A stretch of 64,000 nt of DNA from an uncultured Allosphingosinicella sp. (GCA_934539295.1 CAKTCN010000016.1:11753-75752); one strand, 5' to 3'. Counted from the first letter of the stretch, positions 25,396 to 34,855 are shown. The notes: generated by a model from the sequence alone, not told the origin. Program-made: numbers and translations.

Positions 25396-27084
25396 CTAGC
25401 CCGCCCGGCGCAGCGACCAGGTGACGGCGGCGCCGTCCGGTCCCGTTTCGCCGGATATCACGAGCTGCTGCGTCTGCTGCGCGCGGCCGTCCGCGTCAAT
25501 CCAAAGGCTGTCCTCGCCCAGCAGCGATCCGCCGCGGCAGCGAAATTGCCACACATGGCCGCCGCGGATGCGCAGCAACGCGCCCTTGCCGTCGGCGGTG
25601 CTGGTCACCTCGACCCCGGGGGCGAGATGGAAGCGTACGGCAAACGCCTGCCGCCAGCCGGCGCGGTGCTTGCCACGCGGTTCCAGCCGGTCCTCGCCCG
25701 ACAGAGCAAGGCCGTCGGCAGAGAGTTCGAGCAGGCGGCGGTGAAGCAGGCCGGAACGGCGGACATAGCCGTCATGGCTCGCCTCCAGCTTCTGCGCGCC
25801 GGCCTCTGCATCGCGCACCAGCTCGACCTCGACCACGCCCTTGCCGAGCGTGCCATCCTCCTGCACCGCGGTGGAATTGCAATCGGCGAGGACGAGGGTG
25901 GAATGGGCCGCACTGGTGCGCAGCGGCGCCTCCAGCGCCTCGGGCGCATGCCGGCCCCCGCCGCAATTGACGATCAGCCGGTGCGATCCGTCGCTCATCT
26001 CGAACGCCAGGGTCGATGCGCAGCCGTAACGCGCGGCCCGCAGCGGCGGAGGCGGCGCGGCGTCCACCACCAGCACGGTGCCGCGCGCCTCCAGCCGCTG
26101 ATATCCCCAGCCATGGGCGAGACGGAGCGGCTTGTGCGCGATGCCGGTGCCTTCGATGGCCGCCAGGACCCGGCGCGCCGATGCGACGCCGCCGCCTTGC
26201 CAATGGCACAGCGCACCATCGCCGAGTGTGGCGGCGAGCAGGGCAGTGGGCGCGCGGTCGAGCGCATCCTCCAGGGCCCCTGGCATGTCGGCCTGCACCG
26301 AAAGGTAGACCGCACGAAGCTGTGCCAGCAGGTCGACGAGGGCGAGCTGGTCCTCCGGCGAACGGCTCAAGAGGCCGCCATCCTCGTGCAGCGCTTCACC
26401 CAGCGCGCGGGCAAGCCCGGCTTCACCGCGCGGCAGTCGCGCCGGGCCGCCCTGAAGCAGCAGGGCCGAGGCGACGAGACCCGCCCAGGCGGTCACCCGG
26501 GGCAGGCCGGGCATCGCCTTGTCCGCGCTGCGGCGCAGATAGCGTGTCCCGCGCGTGAGCATGCCCAGCACGTCCGCACGCAGCGCGGCATCGCCGCCCG
26601 ACAGGATATAAGGCGCGTAGGCGGTCCAGAAGAGAATACGCCGACCCCACAGGTCGGGGCGCCAGGCGACCGGATCCACATCGGTCCCGAACCGCGCGAT
26701 CCAGCCGCGCACCTGCCGCTCGGCAATCGGTGCGCCACGATCGCGCGTCGCCGCCGCGGCAAGGTCGCGCAGCCAGGCAAAGCCCTGCAGATAGTCGCGG
26801 ACGACGGGCGGCAAGGAAGCACCGGGGTCGAGATCGTCCAGACGTCCGGACAGGATCGCATCGCCTGCCGCCTTGTCGCCCGCCACCGGATCCTTGGGCA
26901 CGGCCAGGAGCTTGAGCGGCGGCCTCCCGCCCAGGCGCAGGCCGTCGAGCGGCGCGCGCCAGCTTACCTTGTGGAGGCCATGGCTGACATGTTCGGACAG
27001 CGAAGGGCCGCGATCGTTCGCCTGGCGGATCAGGCGCCTGCCGGTAACCGGCGGCTCTGCATCGGGCCTGACGATCCGGCCCAT
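25396..27084 (-). CDS. Heparinase II/III-family protein
   Basis: The protein has 562 residues: an alpha/alpha-barrel N-terminal part (about 100-300, containing [11 protein letters not shown] and [14 protein letters not shown]) and a beta-sandwich heparinase II/III C-terminal domain (about 310-560, with [17 protein letters not shown] and [14 protein letters not shown]). No clear signal peptide is visible. The family contains polysaccharide lyases, but in alphaproteobacteria members of this kind sit beside purH and rsmB and their substrate is unknown; a role in turnover of the cell's own polymer is possible. It is 4 bases downstream of rpe. Confidence 0.85.
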   Translation of the reverse strand: MGRIVRPDAEPPVTGRRLIRQANDRGPSLSEHVSHGLHKVSWRAPLDGLRLGGRPPLKLLAVPKDPVAGDKAAGDAILSGRLDDLDPGASLPPVVRDYLQGFAWLRDLAAAATRDRGAPIAERQVRGWIARFGTDVDPVAWRPDLWGRRILFWTAYAPYILSGGDAALRADVLGMLTRGTRYLRRSADKAMPGLPRVTAWAGLVASALLLQGGPARLPRGEAGLARALGEALHEDGGLLSRSPEDQLALVDLLAQLRAVYLSVQADMPGALEDALDRAPTALLAATLGDGALCHWQGGGVASARRVLAAIEGTGIAHKPLRLAHGWGYQRLEARGTVLVVDAAPPPPLRAARYGCASTLAFEMSDGSHRLIVNCGGGRHAPEALEAPLRTSAAHSTLVLADCNSTAVQEDGTLGKGVVEVELVRDAEAGAQKLEASHDGYVRRSGLLHRRLLELSADGLALSGEDRLEPRGKHRAGWRQAFAVRFHLAPGVEVTSTADGKGALLRIRGGHVWQFRCRGGSLLGEDSLWIDADGRAQQTQQLVISGETGPDGAAVTWSLRRAG

Positions 27085-27088
27085 GCGA

Positions 27089-27751
27089 TCAATTGCCCCG
27101 CAACGCCCGGATATTGTCGGCGTAGGCGGACGGTCCGCCGCGGAAGGTGGCGGTGCCGGCGACCAGCACGTCCGCGCCGGCGTCGATCGCCCGGCGGCAC
27201 GTCTCGCGGTCGATGCCGCCGTCTACCTCCAGGTCGATCGGCTTGCCGACCTTGTCGATCTGTTTCCTGATCGCTTCGATCTTGCGAAGCTGGCTGTCGA
27301 TGAAGCTTTGCCCGCCAAAACCCGGATTGACGCTCATCACCAGGACAAGGTCGACCTCCTCCAGCACATAGTCGAGCAGCTTGGCCGGCGTGGCGGGGTT
27401 GAGCGACACGCCGGCTTTCTTGCCGAGCGCCTTGATCGCCTGGATCGTGCGATGAAGATGCGAACCGGCTTCGGGATGGACGGTGATGATGTCGGCACCC
27501 GCCTCGGCAAAGGCCTGGAGAAAGCCGTCAACCGGCGAGATCATCAGGTGCACGTCGAACGGCTTGGCGCTGTGCGGGCGCAGCGCCTTCACCACGCCGG
27601 GGCCCATCGTGATGTTGGGGACGAAATGCCCGTCCATCACGTCGACATGGATCCAGTCCGCGCCCGCTTCGTCGATCGCACGCACTTCCTCACCCAGGCG
27701 GGCAAAATCGGCGGACAGGATGGAAGGCGATATCCGGACGGGCTGCTGCAT
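27089..27751 (-). CDS. rpe: Ribulose-phosphate 3-epimerase
   Basis: This TIM-barrel protein has 220 residues. [17 protein letters not shown] is at the N-terminus, and metal/catalytic residues lie in [18 protein letters not shown] (about 32-50) and [16 protein letters not shown] and [11 protein letters not shown] complete the phosphate-binding end. It interconverts ribulose-5-phosphate and xylulose-5-phosphate in the pentose phosphate pathway. It is the first gene of the rpe, heparinase-like, purH run. Confidence 0.96.
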   Translation of the reverse strand: MQQPVRISPSILSADFARLGEEVRAIDEAGADWIHVDVMDGHFVPNITMGPGVVKALRPHSAKPFDVHLMISPVDGFLQAFAEAGADIITVHPEAGSHLHRTIQAIKALGKKAGVSLNPATPAKLLDYVLEEVDLVLVMSVNPGFGGQSFIDSQLRKIEAIRKQIDKVGKPIDLEVDGGIDRETCRRAIDAGADVLVAGTATFRGGPSAYADNIRALRGN

Positions 27752-27796
27752 GCGCGATCAGTAGCGCGGGTGCGGCCAAGATGGAATCGGCTTGTT

Positions 27797-28465
27797 TCAG
27801 CTCCGGCGCAGGGACGCGTGCCGCTCCGCCGCCTGAAACAGGCGGTCGAGATCCTCACGCGCCACATCGAACGTCTCGCCCAGTTCGGTGAGCGCGGCAT
27901 CGACATCCTCGGGCCGGAAGCGTGGATCCTCCGCTGCCTCTAGTGGAGCCGGTCGATGCGGGTAGGAATGACCCGACAGGCGATGGAAGAGGAGGCCGAC
28001 GGCGACGAGCAAAGCAGCGTTGAGCCCCACCGGCGCCAAAGCGAAGCCGAGGCCCGCCTCCCGGATCGCCGCGCCGCCCAGCACCGGCAGCAAGGCTGCG
28101 GCCCCGCCCGGCGGGTGGAGGCACCGCAGCACCGACATGACCAGGATCGCCGCCGCGACAGCGATGGCCGCTGCAAGGCGCCAGTCGGGGACGAGCTGCA
28201 CAACCGCCAATCCCACAAGCGCGGAGATGACGTTGCCACCGATCACCGGCCACGGTTGTGCAAGCGGGCTGGCGGGCACGGCGAACAGCAACACTGCCGA
28301 CGCGCCCATCGGTGCGACCAGCAGCGGCAGCCCCGTCGATGATCCCACGAACGCCGCGGAAATCGCGGCGGTGATGCCGATGCCGATCATGGCGCCCAGG
28401 CAGGCGACGATCCGATCGCGAAAGTTCGCCCCCGCAAGCAAGGGCGTGAACCAGGCGTCACGCAT
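27797..28465 (-). CDS. HPP-family membrane protein
   Basis: The protein has 222 residues with four to five membrane segments (about 20-165) and the HPP signature CLHPPGGAAAL (about 115-125), preceded by LLVAPMGASAVLLFAVP. A cytoplasmic C-terminal tail (about 170-222) is charged and helical. Plant and cyanobacterial HPP proteins transport nitrite across the plastid or cell membrane; the role in this organism is inferred only. Two very small genes lie immediately upstream on the same strand. Confidence 0.88.
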   Translation of the reverse strand: MRDAWFTPLLAGANFRDRIVACLGAMIGIGITAAISAAFVGSSTGLPLLVAPMGASAVLLFAVPASPLAQPWPVIGGNVISALVGLAVVQLVPDWRLAAAIAVAAAILVMSVLRCLHPPGGAAALLPVLGGAAIREAGLGFALAPVGLNAALLVAVGLLFHRLSGHSYPHRPAPLEAAEDPRFRPEDVDAALTELGETFDVAREDLDRLFQAAERHASLRRS

Positions 28466-28474
28466 GCGCGCGCC

Positions 28475-28654
28475 TCAGCGCAGCTTGGCGATCTTGATAC
28501 CGTCCACCTTGGCGCGGTCCTGCACCGATTCCTCGCTGCGGGTCAGCGCCTTGGCGATGGCTTTCAGGCCCATGCCCTTGGTGGCCAGCGTCTTCAACTT
28601 GGCCACCTCCTCGGCTTTCCACGGCTGGCGGTGGCGGACGAAATTCTCGGCCAT
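28475..28654 (-). CDS. 59-residue SANT/Myb-like DNA-binding protein
   Basis: This very small complete frame starts at ATG 28654 and stops at TGA 28475-28477. It reads MAENFVRHRQPWKAEEVAKL..., then KTLATKGMGLKAIAKALTRS, ending DGIKIAKLR. The W-x3-EV-x2-LK-x2-LA and KAIAKALTR-x3-SVQDRAK pattern is that of a single SANT/Myb-like helix-turn-helix, as in short GcrA-like or Myb-type alphaproteobacterial proteins. It sits 9 bases upstream of the HPP gene. The predicted function is DNA binding; no target is known. Confidence 0.75.
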   Translation of the reverse strand: MAENFVRHRQPWKAEEVAKLKTLATKGMGLKAIAKALTRSEESVQDRAKVDGIKIAKLR

Positions 28655-28672
28655 GTATCTTCTGCTCCCGGA

Positions 28673-28786
28673 TCAGTCCCGATTGTCCGGGCTACCCTTG
28701 GTGGAGGGCTTGGCCGCGATGGTCTTCTTGACCTCTTTCTTCGGCTTGCGGGCTTCCTTGTTGCTCTTCACCTGACCCTTGGCCAT
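28673..28786 (-). CDS. 37-residue lysine-rich conserved peptide
   Basis: ATG 28786 is preceded by an AGGGAGA ribosome site; the frame reads MAKGQVKSNKEARKPKKEVK and ends STKGSPDNRD with TGA at 28673-28675. Very basic peptides beginning MAKGQ.+SN+E.+KPKK are found across alphaproteobacteria. The role is unknown; a nucleic-acid contact is plausible from the charge. It lies just upstream of the SANT-like gene and downstream of rsmB, on the same strand. Confidence 0.7.
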   Translation of the reverse strand: MAKGQVKSNKEARKPKKEVKKTIAAKPSTKGSPDNRD

Positions 28787-28817
28787 CACCATTCTCCCTT
28801 CATGCGGCGCCAGCCTA

Positions 28818-30089
28818 TCAGCTTCGTTTCATTCTGGCGATGAAGAAGCCGTCGGCACCGCCCTGGCCCTCCAGCGTGTCGGGCAGGATGCGCAACTCCC
28901 CGCTCTCGCGCGGGAGCATGGAGGGCGCGACCTCGCCAGCACCGACCGGAACGACGCGATAATCGGGACGTGCCTTCAGGAACGCCTCCAACACCGCTTC
29001 GCCTTCCTCCCGCTCCAGCGAGCAGACCGAATAAACGAGGGTGCCACCCGGCTTCAGCCAGTCGGCCGCCCGGGCCAGCATCGCCCTCTGACCCTCGGCC
29101 AGCTCGGCGATCGCGCGGGGGCGCACCCGGTGCAGCACGTCCGGGTGGCGGCGGAAGATACCGGTGGCCGAGCAGGGCGCGTCGAGCAGGATCGCGTCGA
29201 CCGGAGCCTCGGGTGTCCATTTCATCACGTCGGCAACGATCGTCCGCGCGCGCAAGCCGGTGCGTTCCAGATTCTCCTTGAGCCGCGCCAGCCGCGCTTC
29301 CGAGGCATCGAGTGCCGTAACCTCATATCCCGCCGCGGCGAGCTGCATGGTCTTGCCGCCGGGCGCCGCGCACAGGTCGAGCGCCGTTCGGCCTTCCCCT
29401 GCGCCGAGCAGCCGGGCGGGGATGGAGGCGCTGATATCCTGCACCCACCACTGGCCCTCGCCATAGCCGGTGAGCCCCGCAACCGCGACGCCGCGGTCGA
29501 GGCGGAGGTGGCCGGGCATCAGGCTGGTGCCGACGAGATCTTCGGGGATTTCGGCGCCGGGCCGGAAGGTGAGGTCGAGAGGCGGCGGCGTGGCGATCGC
29601 CGCCGCTGCCGCATCGACGATGTCGCGGCCCCATGCCTTCTCCCAGCGCGCGACCACCGGCCCCGGCAGCGTCGGCGGTTCGGGCAGCACCGGCGCCCCC
29701 CGCATCACCGCACTGAACACGCCGTGCACCAGCTTGCGCGGGCCACCGTCGACGAGGGGGAGGGTGGTGGATATCGCGGCATGCGCCGGCGTGCCCAGCG
29801 CCAGCGCCTGCACCAACGCCACGCGCAGGGCGAAACGCGCCTTGGCATCGTCGGGCAGCGGCTTGCGGGTCGCGCCGTCGATCAGTGCGTCGAGGTCCTT
29901 GAGCCGGCGCAGCGCCTCTGCCGCGATGGCATGGGCGAAGGCGCGGTCGTCGGCGCGCTCCAGGTCGCGTGCAGCCGCATCCAGCGCCGCCTCCAGCGGC
30001 AGGCCCTTGCGCAGCACGGCGTCGAGCAGGCGCAGCGCTGCACGGCGCGATGCGGTGCCCTGCGGTTCCTTATGATTGGTGTTCTTCAT
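28818..30089 (-). CDS. rsmB: 16S rRNA (cytosine) methyltransferase, RsmB-like
   Basis: The protein has 423 residues: an N-terminal NusB-like RNA-binding domain (about 10-140) and a C-terminal SAM-dependent RNA m5C methyltransferase. The SAM motif is ALDLCAAPGGKTMQLA. The two catalytic cysteines sit in LLDAPCSATGIFRRHPD and YSVCSLEREEGE. E. coli RsmB methylates C967 of 16S rRNA; NOP2/Sun relatives in alphaproteobacteria are usually assigned to that activity, although substrate assignment is by homology. It is divergent from the SDHAF4-like gene, 58 bases between starts. Confidence 0.93.
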   Translation of the reverse strand: MKNTNHKEPQGTASRRAALRLLDAVLRKGLPLEAALDAAARDLERADDRAFAHAIAAEALRRLKDLDALIDGATRKPLPDDAKARFALRVALVQALALGTPAHAAISTTLPLVDGGPRKLVHGVFSAVMRGAPVLPEPPTLPGPVVARWEKAWGRDIVDAAAAAIATPPPLDLTFRPGAEIPEDLVGTSLMPGHLRLDRGVAVAGLTGYGEGQWWVQDISASIPARLLGAGEGRTALDLCAAPGGKTMQLAAAGYEVTALDASEARLARLKENLERTGLRARTIVADVMKWTPEAPVDAILLDAPCSATGIFRRHPDVLHRVRPRAIAELAEGQRAMLARAADWLKPGGTLVYSVCSLEREEGEAVLEAFLKARPDYRVVPVGAGEVAPSMLPRESGELRILPDTLEGQGGADGFFIARMKRS

Positions 30090-30147
30090 CTTGCATCAGC
30101 GCCCTACACGTCCGACATCGGCAAGCGAACCACTATCGAGCAAAGCC

Positions 30148-30312
30148 ATGCAACGCCCCGATCATGTAAAGCCGCCCGCCCACCTGTCCAAGAGCCCGCC
30201 CGTGCCGGCACCGCAGACCGCGGAGCCTGCCAAGGAACATGGCGGCCCGAAGGGGCAGGAGCCGACGCGCTATGGCGATTGGGAAAATAACGGCATCGCC
30301 TGGGATTTCTGA
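30148..30312 (+). CDS. SDHAF4-like protein (DUF1674)
   Basis: This 54-residue protein starts at ATG 30148; an upstream in-frame start at 30076 overlaps rsmB and lacks support. The C-terminal DUF1674 motif is GGPKGQEPTRYGDWENNGIA ending WDF. The eukaryotic family member SDHAF4 protects flavinylated succinate dehydrogenase subunit A during assembly, and the bacterial protein is taken to do the same. It faces gpsA, whose stop is 29 bases away. Confidence 0.9.
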   Translation: MQRPDHVKPPAHLSKSPPVPAPQTAEPAKEHGGPKGQEPTRYGDWENNGIAWDF

Positions 30313-30341
30313 GGCTACACTCGCCGGGGAACCTGTTGGTT

Positions 30342-31325
30342 CTACGATGCGCTCTCAGGCCGCAGCGGCCGCGCGAGCAGACTCGACACCACCGCCGCCA
30401 CTGACGCACTGCCTTCGAGCAGCGCACATACTGCGTCCACGATCGGCATGTCGACGCCATCATCCTCTGCCGCGCGCTTCAGCACCGGTGCGGTGAACGC
30501 GCCTTCGGCCACCGTTCGCCGGTCCGCCATCAGTTCGGCCGCCGCACGGCCTTCGCCCAGTCCCTTGCCCAGGCTGAAGTTGCGCGAGCTGGTGGACGAG
30601 CAGGTCAGCACCAGGTCACCCAATCCCGACAGCCCGCCGAGCGTCTCGGGCCGCGCACCCTTGGCCAGGCCGAAGCGCGTCATCTCGGCAAAGCCGCGCG
30701 AGATGAGCGCCGCGCGCGCATTCTGGCCGAGGCCTGCGCCCTCCACCACACCGCATGCGATGGCGAGCACGTTCTTGACTGCTCCGCCAATTTCCGCCCC
30801 GGCCACGTCGTCCGAATAATAAGGTCGAAAATGCGGGCGGGCGATGCGCGCGATCAGCGCCTCGCCCACATGCCTGTCCTCCGCCGCCAGCGTCACCGCG
30901 GTCGGCAGGCCGGCGGCCACTTCGTGCGCGAAGGTCGGTCCCGACAGCACGGCGATGGGCGCGCCGGGCTGCACTTCGTGCGCCACTTCGTGCATCAGCC
31001 TGGTCGACGCCTCTTCGATGCCCTTGGCGCACAGGATCAAGGGCACCGCCAGCGCGGGAAGGCCTGCCAGGACGCTGCGCATATGCTGCGCCGGCGTCAC
31101 CACCAGGAGCGCGTCGCACGCTGCCAGCTCCGCCAACTCGACCGTTGCCCGCACCGATGCGCCGAGCGGCACGCCGGCCAGGAACAATCGATTCTCACGG
31201 TGGGCGTTGACGCTCTCGACCACCTCGGCCTCGCGCGCCCACAGGAGCACCGGCTCGCCGCCCGCCGCCGCCACTTGCGCCAGCGCCGTGCCCCACGCGC
31301 CGCCGCCGATCACGCCGATCTTCAT
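30342..31325 (-). CDS. gpsA: Glycerol-3-phosphate dehydrogenase [NAD(P)+]
   Basis: The protein has 327 residues from ATG 31325, which overlaps the tsaD stop (ATGA). The NAD(P) motif is GVIGGGAWGTALAQ at the N-terminus; KGIE (about 108), LSGPTFAHEVA, the catalytic lysine in EIGGAVKNVLAIACG, and STSSRNFSLGKGLGEG follow. It makes glycerol-3-phosphate for phospholipid synthesis in the cytoplasm. A longer frame covering tsaD as well is an artefact. The tsaD-gpsA coupling is a common alphaproteobacterial arrangement. Confidence 0.96.
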   Translation of the reverse strand: MKIGVIGGGAWGTALAQVAAAGGEPVLLWAREAEVVESVNAHRENRLFLAGVPLGASVRATVELAELAACDALLVVTPAQHMRSVLAGLPALAVPLILCAKGIEEASTRLMHEVAHEVQPGAPIAVLSGPTFAHEVAAGLPTAVTLAAEDRHVGEALIARIARPHFRPYYSDDVAGAEIGGAVKNVLAIACGVVEGAGLGQNARAALISRGFAEMTRFGLAKGARPETLGGLSGLGDLVLTCSSTSSRNFSLGKGLGEGRAAAELMADRRTVAEGAFTAPVLKRAAEDDGVDMPIVDAVCALLEGSASVAAVVSSLLARPLRPESAS

Positions 31326-32356
31326 GCCTTCACTCCCGCGCCGCGCGCCTTTTCGGCGTTGGGGTCGAGCGGCCAGCGCGCACGCGCCGGCTCGTCCAGC
31401 CCCGTCGTCTCGCCCGCCTCGAACCGCAAGGCGCCGGCCCAGGCGATCATCGCCGCATTGTCCGTGCACAGCCAGAGCGGCGGTGCGATGAAGGGCAGGC
31501 CGTGCTTGCCGGCAAGTTCCGTCAGCGCGCGCCGCACCTGGCCGTTGGCAGCAACGCCGCCCGCTACCACCAGGGCGGTGGCGCCCCCGGCCTGCTTCAG
31601 CGCCCGCGCAGTCCGGTCGACCAGGCAGTCCACGGCCGCCTGCTGGAAAGAGGCGGCGATATCCTCGGCGCTGTAGAGCCCCGAATCGCGTGCACGCAGC
31701 ACCGCGCTCTTGAGGCCTGCGAAGGAGAAATGCGGCTCGCCCGACCCGACCAGCGGTCGCGGCAGCGGCACCTTGTGCGGATCGCCGGCTTCCGCCGCAC
31801 GCTCCACCGCCGGTCCGCCGGGGAAGCCCAGCCCCAGCAGCTTCGCGCTCTTGTCGAACGCCTCGCCCGCGGCATCGTCGATGGTGGTGGCGAGCCGGCG
31901 GTAGCGACCCACGCCTTCCACGAACAGCAGTTGGCAATGGCCGCCCGACACGAGCAGCAGCAGATAGGGGAAGGCGAGGCTGGGCGAGGACAGCATCGGC
32001 GACAATGCATGCCCTTCCAGATGGTTGACCGCGACCAGGGGCTTGCCGCTCGCCAGCGCCAGTCCCTTGGCCGTCACCAGCCCCACGATCACGCCGCCGA
32101 TCAGGCCCGGGCCGGCGGTGGCGGCGATCGCGTCGACCTCGTCGATGGCCACGTTCGCCTCGGCCAGCACATCCTGCACCAGTGCCGGCAGGATCTCGAC
32201 ATGGGCGCGCGCGGCGATCTCCGGCACCACGCCGCCGAACGGCCGGTGCGCCGCCTCCTGACCGGCAAGCTTGTGCGCCAGGATGCGCCGGTCGGAAGTG
32301 ACGAGCGCCGCTGCGGTTTCGTCGCAACTCGATTCAATGCCGAGGATCAGGCTCAT
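31322..32356 (-). CDS. tsaD: tRNA N6-threonylcarbamoyladenosine transferase TsaD
   Basis: The protein has 344 residues. Its ASKHA fold begins ILGIESSCDETAAAL, with metal-binding His112 and His116 in VNHLEGHALSP and the later LVSGGHCQL and VAGGVAANG segments. It transfers the threonylcarbamoyl group to A37 of ANN-decoding tRNAs, together with TsaB/TsaE, which are not in the window. It is divergent from hemC, with about 45 bases between starts. Confidence 0.97.
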   Translation of the reverse strand: MSLILGIESSCDETAAALVTSDRRILAHKLAGQEAAHRPFGGVVPEIAARAHVEILPALVQDVLAEANVAIDEVDAIAATAGPGLIGGVIVGLVTAKGLALASGKPLVAVNHLEGHALSPMLSSPSLAFPYLLLLVSGGHCQLLFVEGVGRYRRLATTIDDAAGEAFDKSAKLLGLGFPGGPAVERAAEAGDPHKVPLPRPLVGSGEPHFSFAGLKSAVLRARDSGLYSAEDIAASFQQAAVDCLVDRTARALKQAGGATALVVAGGVAANGQVRRALTELAGKHGLPFIAPPLWLCTDNAAMIAWAGALRFEAGETTGLDEPARARWPLDPNAEKARGAGVKA

Positions 32357-32401
32357 GCCGCTTCCCTGCCACTCTCCATGCCGCTAGCACAAGCGCCCGT
32401 C

Positions 32402-33328
32402 ATGACTGCTCTTCCTCGACCTCTTCGCATCGGCACCCGCGGGTCGCCGCTCGCCCTCGCCCAGGCCAATATGGTGGCCGCCGCCTTGCGCGCCGTACAT
32501 GGCTGGGACGAGGAGGATGTAGTGATCGTACCGATCACTACCACCGGCGACGTCATCCAGGATCGCCCGCTCGCCGAAGTCGGCGGCAAGGCGCTGTGGA
32601 CCAAGGAGCTCGACCGCTGCCTGATGGACGGGCGCACGGACATGTCGGTCCATTCGATGAAGGACGTGGAGACGATCCGCCCCGACACCCTGGTGATCGC
32701 CGCCATGCTGCCGCGTGCCGACACGTGCGACCGCCTGATCGGGGCGCCGAGCATCGAGCGGCTGGGGCAGGGCGCGAAAGTCGGCACCTCCTCGCCGCGC
32801 CGGGCCGCGCAGCTGCTTCACCGCCGTCCGGACCTGGAGATCGTGAGCATCCGCGGCAACGTCCAGACGCGCCTCGCCAAGCTGGAGGCGGGGGAGGCGG
32901 ATGCGACCCTGCTCGCCGCCGCGGGGCTCAAGCGGCTCGGCATGGCCGATATCGGCGCCGAGTTGGCCGACATGCTGCCCGCCCCGGCGCAGGGCGCCGT
33001 CGGCATCGAGGTGCGCGCCGATGCGGGCGACGTGCTGCAATGGGTGGCGGCGATCGGCCACGCCGACACGCAGGCCTGCGTCGCGGCAGAACGGCGCCTG
33101 CTGGAAGGACTGGGCGGCAATTGCCGGTCGCCCGTCGCCGCACTTGCCACCTGCGATGGCGAACAGGTGATGCTGGAGGCGGAGATATTGACGCCAGACG
33201 GCCGCGAGTGCCTGCGCCGCACCGCCAGCTTCGCCAGCAGCGACGAGGATGCGCCGCGGGCGCTTGCCCGGTCCTTGCTGGCCGATGCCAGCCCCGCACT
33301 ACGCGCCTTGTTCGACGGCCTTGACTGA
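32402..33328 (+). CDS. hemC: Porphobilinogen deaminase (hydroxymethylbilane synthase)
   Basis: The protein has 308 residues. RIGTRGSPLALAQA is at the N-terminus; active-site Asp80 and Asp88 lie in TDMSVHSMKD; the dipyrromethane cofactor is carried by Cys241 in LGGNCRSPVAA. ATG 32402 is chosen; an in-frame ATG 23 bases upstream (32379) is a possible alternative, and the still longer frame overlaps tsaD. It condenses four porphobilinogens in heme synthesis. It overlaps hemD. Confidence 0.96.
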   Translation: MTALPRPLRIGTRGSPLALAQANMVAAALRAVHGWDEEDVVIVPITTTGDVIQDRPLAEVGGKALWTKELDRCLMDGRTDMSVHSMKDVETIRPDTLVIAAMLPRADTCDRLIGAPSIERLGQGAKVGTSSPRRAAQLLHRRPDLEIVSIRGNVQTRLAKLEAGEADATLLAAAGLKRLGMADIGAELADMLPAPAQGAVGIEVRADAGDVLQWVAAIGHADTQACVAAERRLLEGLGGNCRSPVAALATCDGEQVMLEAEILTPDGRECLRRTASFASSDEDAPRALARSLLADASPALRALFDGLD

Positions 33329-34019
33329 CGTCCTTGTCCTGCGGCCCCAGCCGGGGGCGGACCGCACCTATGCCGGTGCCGTGGCAATGGGCCTGGATGC
33401 GCGGGTCGCACCCATCTTCCATGTGGTGCCGCTGCCGTGGCAGACGCCGCCGGCCAGCGAATATTCGGCCGTGGTGCTCACCAGCGCCCATGCCGCGCGC
33501 CATGCCGGACCTGCGCTCGGCGCCTATCTGGCGCTTCCCTGTTATACGGTGGGTGACAGCAGCGCGGAGGCCGCGCGCGCAGCAGGCTTCGACCATGTCC
33601 GTGCAGGCCCCGGCGATGTCGTCGCGCTAGCCGCGATGATGCGGGAAGAAGGGGTGGGCAGGGCGCTTCACCTGTGCGGGCGCGATCATCTTGCGCTCGA
33701 TCTCGACGGCGTCGATCGCAGGGTCGTTTATGCGGCCGAGGCGCTGCCATTCCTCCTGCCGGATGCACTTCAGGCGCTGCGCGACGGCGCGATCGCATTG
33801 CTTCATTCGCCACGTGCCGCGCGTCACTTCGCGGCGCTCGTCGACGGCGCCGGGATCGATCGCGACCAGTTGAGTATTGCGGCAATCAGCGAGGCGGCCG
33901 CCTCGGCCGCAGGGCCAGGCTGGGCGCGGGTCGCAATCGCCGCGGTTCCGCGCGACCAGCCATTGCTGGAGCTTGCGGCCAAGCTGTGCAAGGAAGGGGG
34001 GTCAAGGGAGCAGAGATGA
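33321..34019 (+). CDS. hemD: Uroporphyrinogen-III synthase
   Basis: The protein has 232 residues from a TTG at 33321 inside the end of hemC (8 bases overlap). The N-terminal strand DVLVLRPQPGADRTYAGAVA and VLTSAHAARHA resemble the first HemD lobe; LHLCGRDH and LLHSPRAARHFA mark the second. The sequence diverges strongly, as is usual for HemD; the assignment rests mainly on its position between hemC and a mitofilin-like gene. It closes the tetrapyrrole ring with inversion of the D ring. Confidence 0.85.
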   Translation: MTDVLVLRPQPGADRTYAGAVAMGLDARVAPIFHVVPLPWQTPPASEYSAVVLTSAHAARHAGPALGAYLALPCYTVGDSSAEAARAAGFDHVRAGPGDVVALAAMMREEGVGRALHLCGRDHLALDLDGVDRRVVYAAEALPFLLPDALQALRDGAIALLHSPRAARHFAALVDGAGIDRDQLSIAAISEAAASAAGPGWARVAIAAVPRDQPLLELAAKLCKEGGSREQR

Positions 34020-34855
34020 CCGACCAACGATCCTATCCGGGCCGGCCGGAACTGCGGCGTTCGTCGCTTTTCGGCCTGCTGGTCGTGCCGTTGATCGCCT
34101 TTCTGCTGGGCCTTGCCGCAATGGCCTGGCTGCTGGCGCGATGGGAGCAGGGCGCGCAATATCTGGGCATCGTGGCGCCGGCACCGGCCGAACCGGCAAG
34201 TCCCCCGCCGCCCGTGCGCATCACGCCGCCGCCCGCTCCGCTTACGCAGCAGCCGGTCGATCCCGGCGTGCAGCAGCGACTGGAAAGCCTGGAACAGCGT
34301 TTCGGCCAGATCGAGAGCCTGTCGGCCACGGCGGTCGGAAATGCGGATCGTACCGAAGGCCTGCTGGTCGCCCTTGCGACCCGCCGCGCACTCGATCGCG
34401 GCGTGCCGCTCGGTTATATCGAGGGGCTGCTTCGGCGCCGCTTCGGCCAGGCGGAGCCGCAGGCTGTCGGCACCATCATCGCCGCGGCCCGTCAGCCGGT
34501 GACGCTGGAGGAATTGCAGGAAGGCCTGATCGAAGCGGCACCGAACCTCAGCGGCGGCGATCCCGCCCAAGGCTGGTGGACCGCCGTGAAGACCGAATTG
34601 AGCGGCCTCGTCACCTTGCGCCGCGCCGGCAGCGCCTCCACCCAGCCGCAGGAACGAGTCGCCCGTGCCACGCGCAGGTTGGAGGCGGGGCAGGTCGATG
34701 TCGCCCTTGCCGAAGTCCTGCGCCTGCCTGCCCGCGATCGCGCCGCCGCCTGGATCGGCGAGGCCCGCCGCTACGTCGCGGCCCGGCGTGCGCTGGACAC
34801 GATCGAAACCTCCGCCCTGCTCGAATCGCAGGCACAGGAAGCCGCAGCGCGCTGA
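34016..34855 (+). CDS. Mitofilin/COG4223-like membrane protein
   Basis: The protein has 279 residues from ATG 34016, which overlaps the hemD stop (ATGA). One membrane helix (about 18-40) is followed by a Pro-rich stretch (about 50-80), a likely coiled coil (QQRLESLEQRFGQIESL, about 85-102) and a helical C-terminal domain. Alphaproteobacterial heme operons often carry such a protein (COG4223), proposed as the ancestor of mitochondrial Mic60/mitofilin, which shapes inner-membrane invaginations. Function is inferred from architecture and position only. Confidence 0.75.
   Translation: MTDQRSYPGRPELRRSSLFGLLVVPLIAFLLGLAAMAWLLARWEQGAQYLGIVAPAPAEPASPPPPVRITPPPAPLTQQPVDPGVQQRLESLEQRFGQIESLSATAVGNADRTEGLLVALATRRALDRGVPLGYIEGLLRRRFGQAEPQAVGTIIAAARQPVTLEELQEGLIEAAPNLSGGDPAQGWWTAVKTELSGLVTLRRAGSASTQPQERVARATRRLEAGQVDVALAEVLRLPARDRAAAWIGEARRYVAARRALDTIETSALLESQAQEAAAR

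Noticed and set aside
25066..27270. 734-codon plus-strand open frame
   Set aside because: It is antisense to purH, the heparinase-like gene and rpe; no recognisable domains, Arg/Ala-rich composition typical of high-GC shadows.
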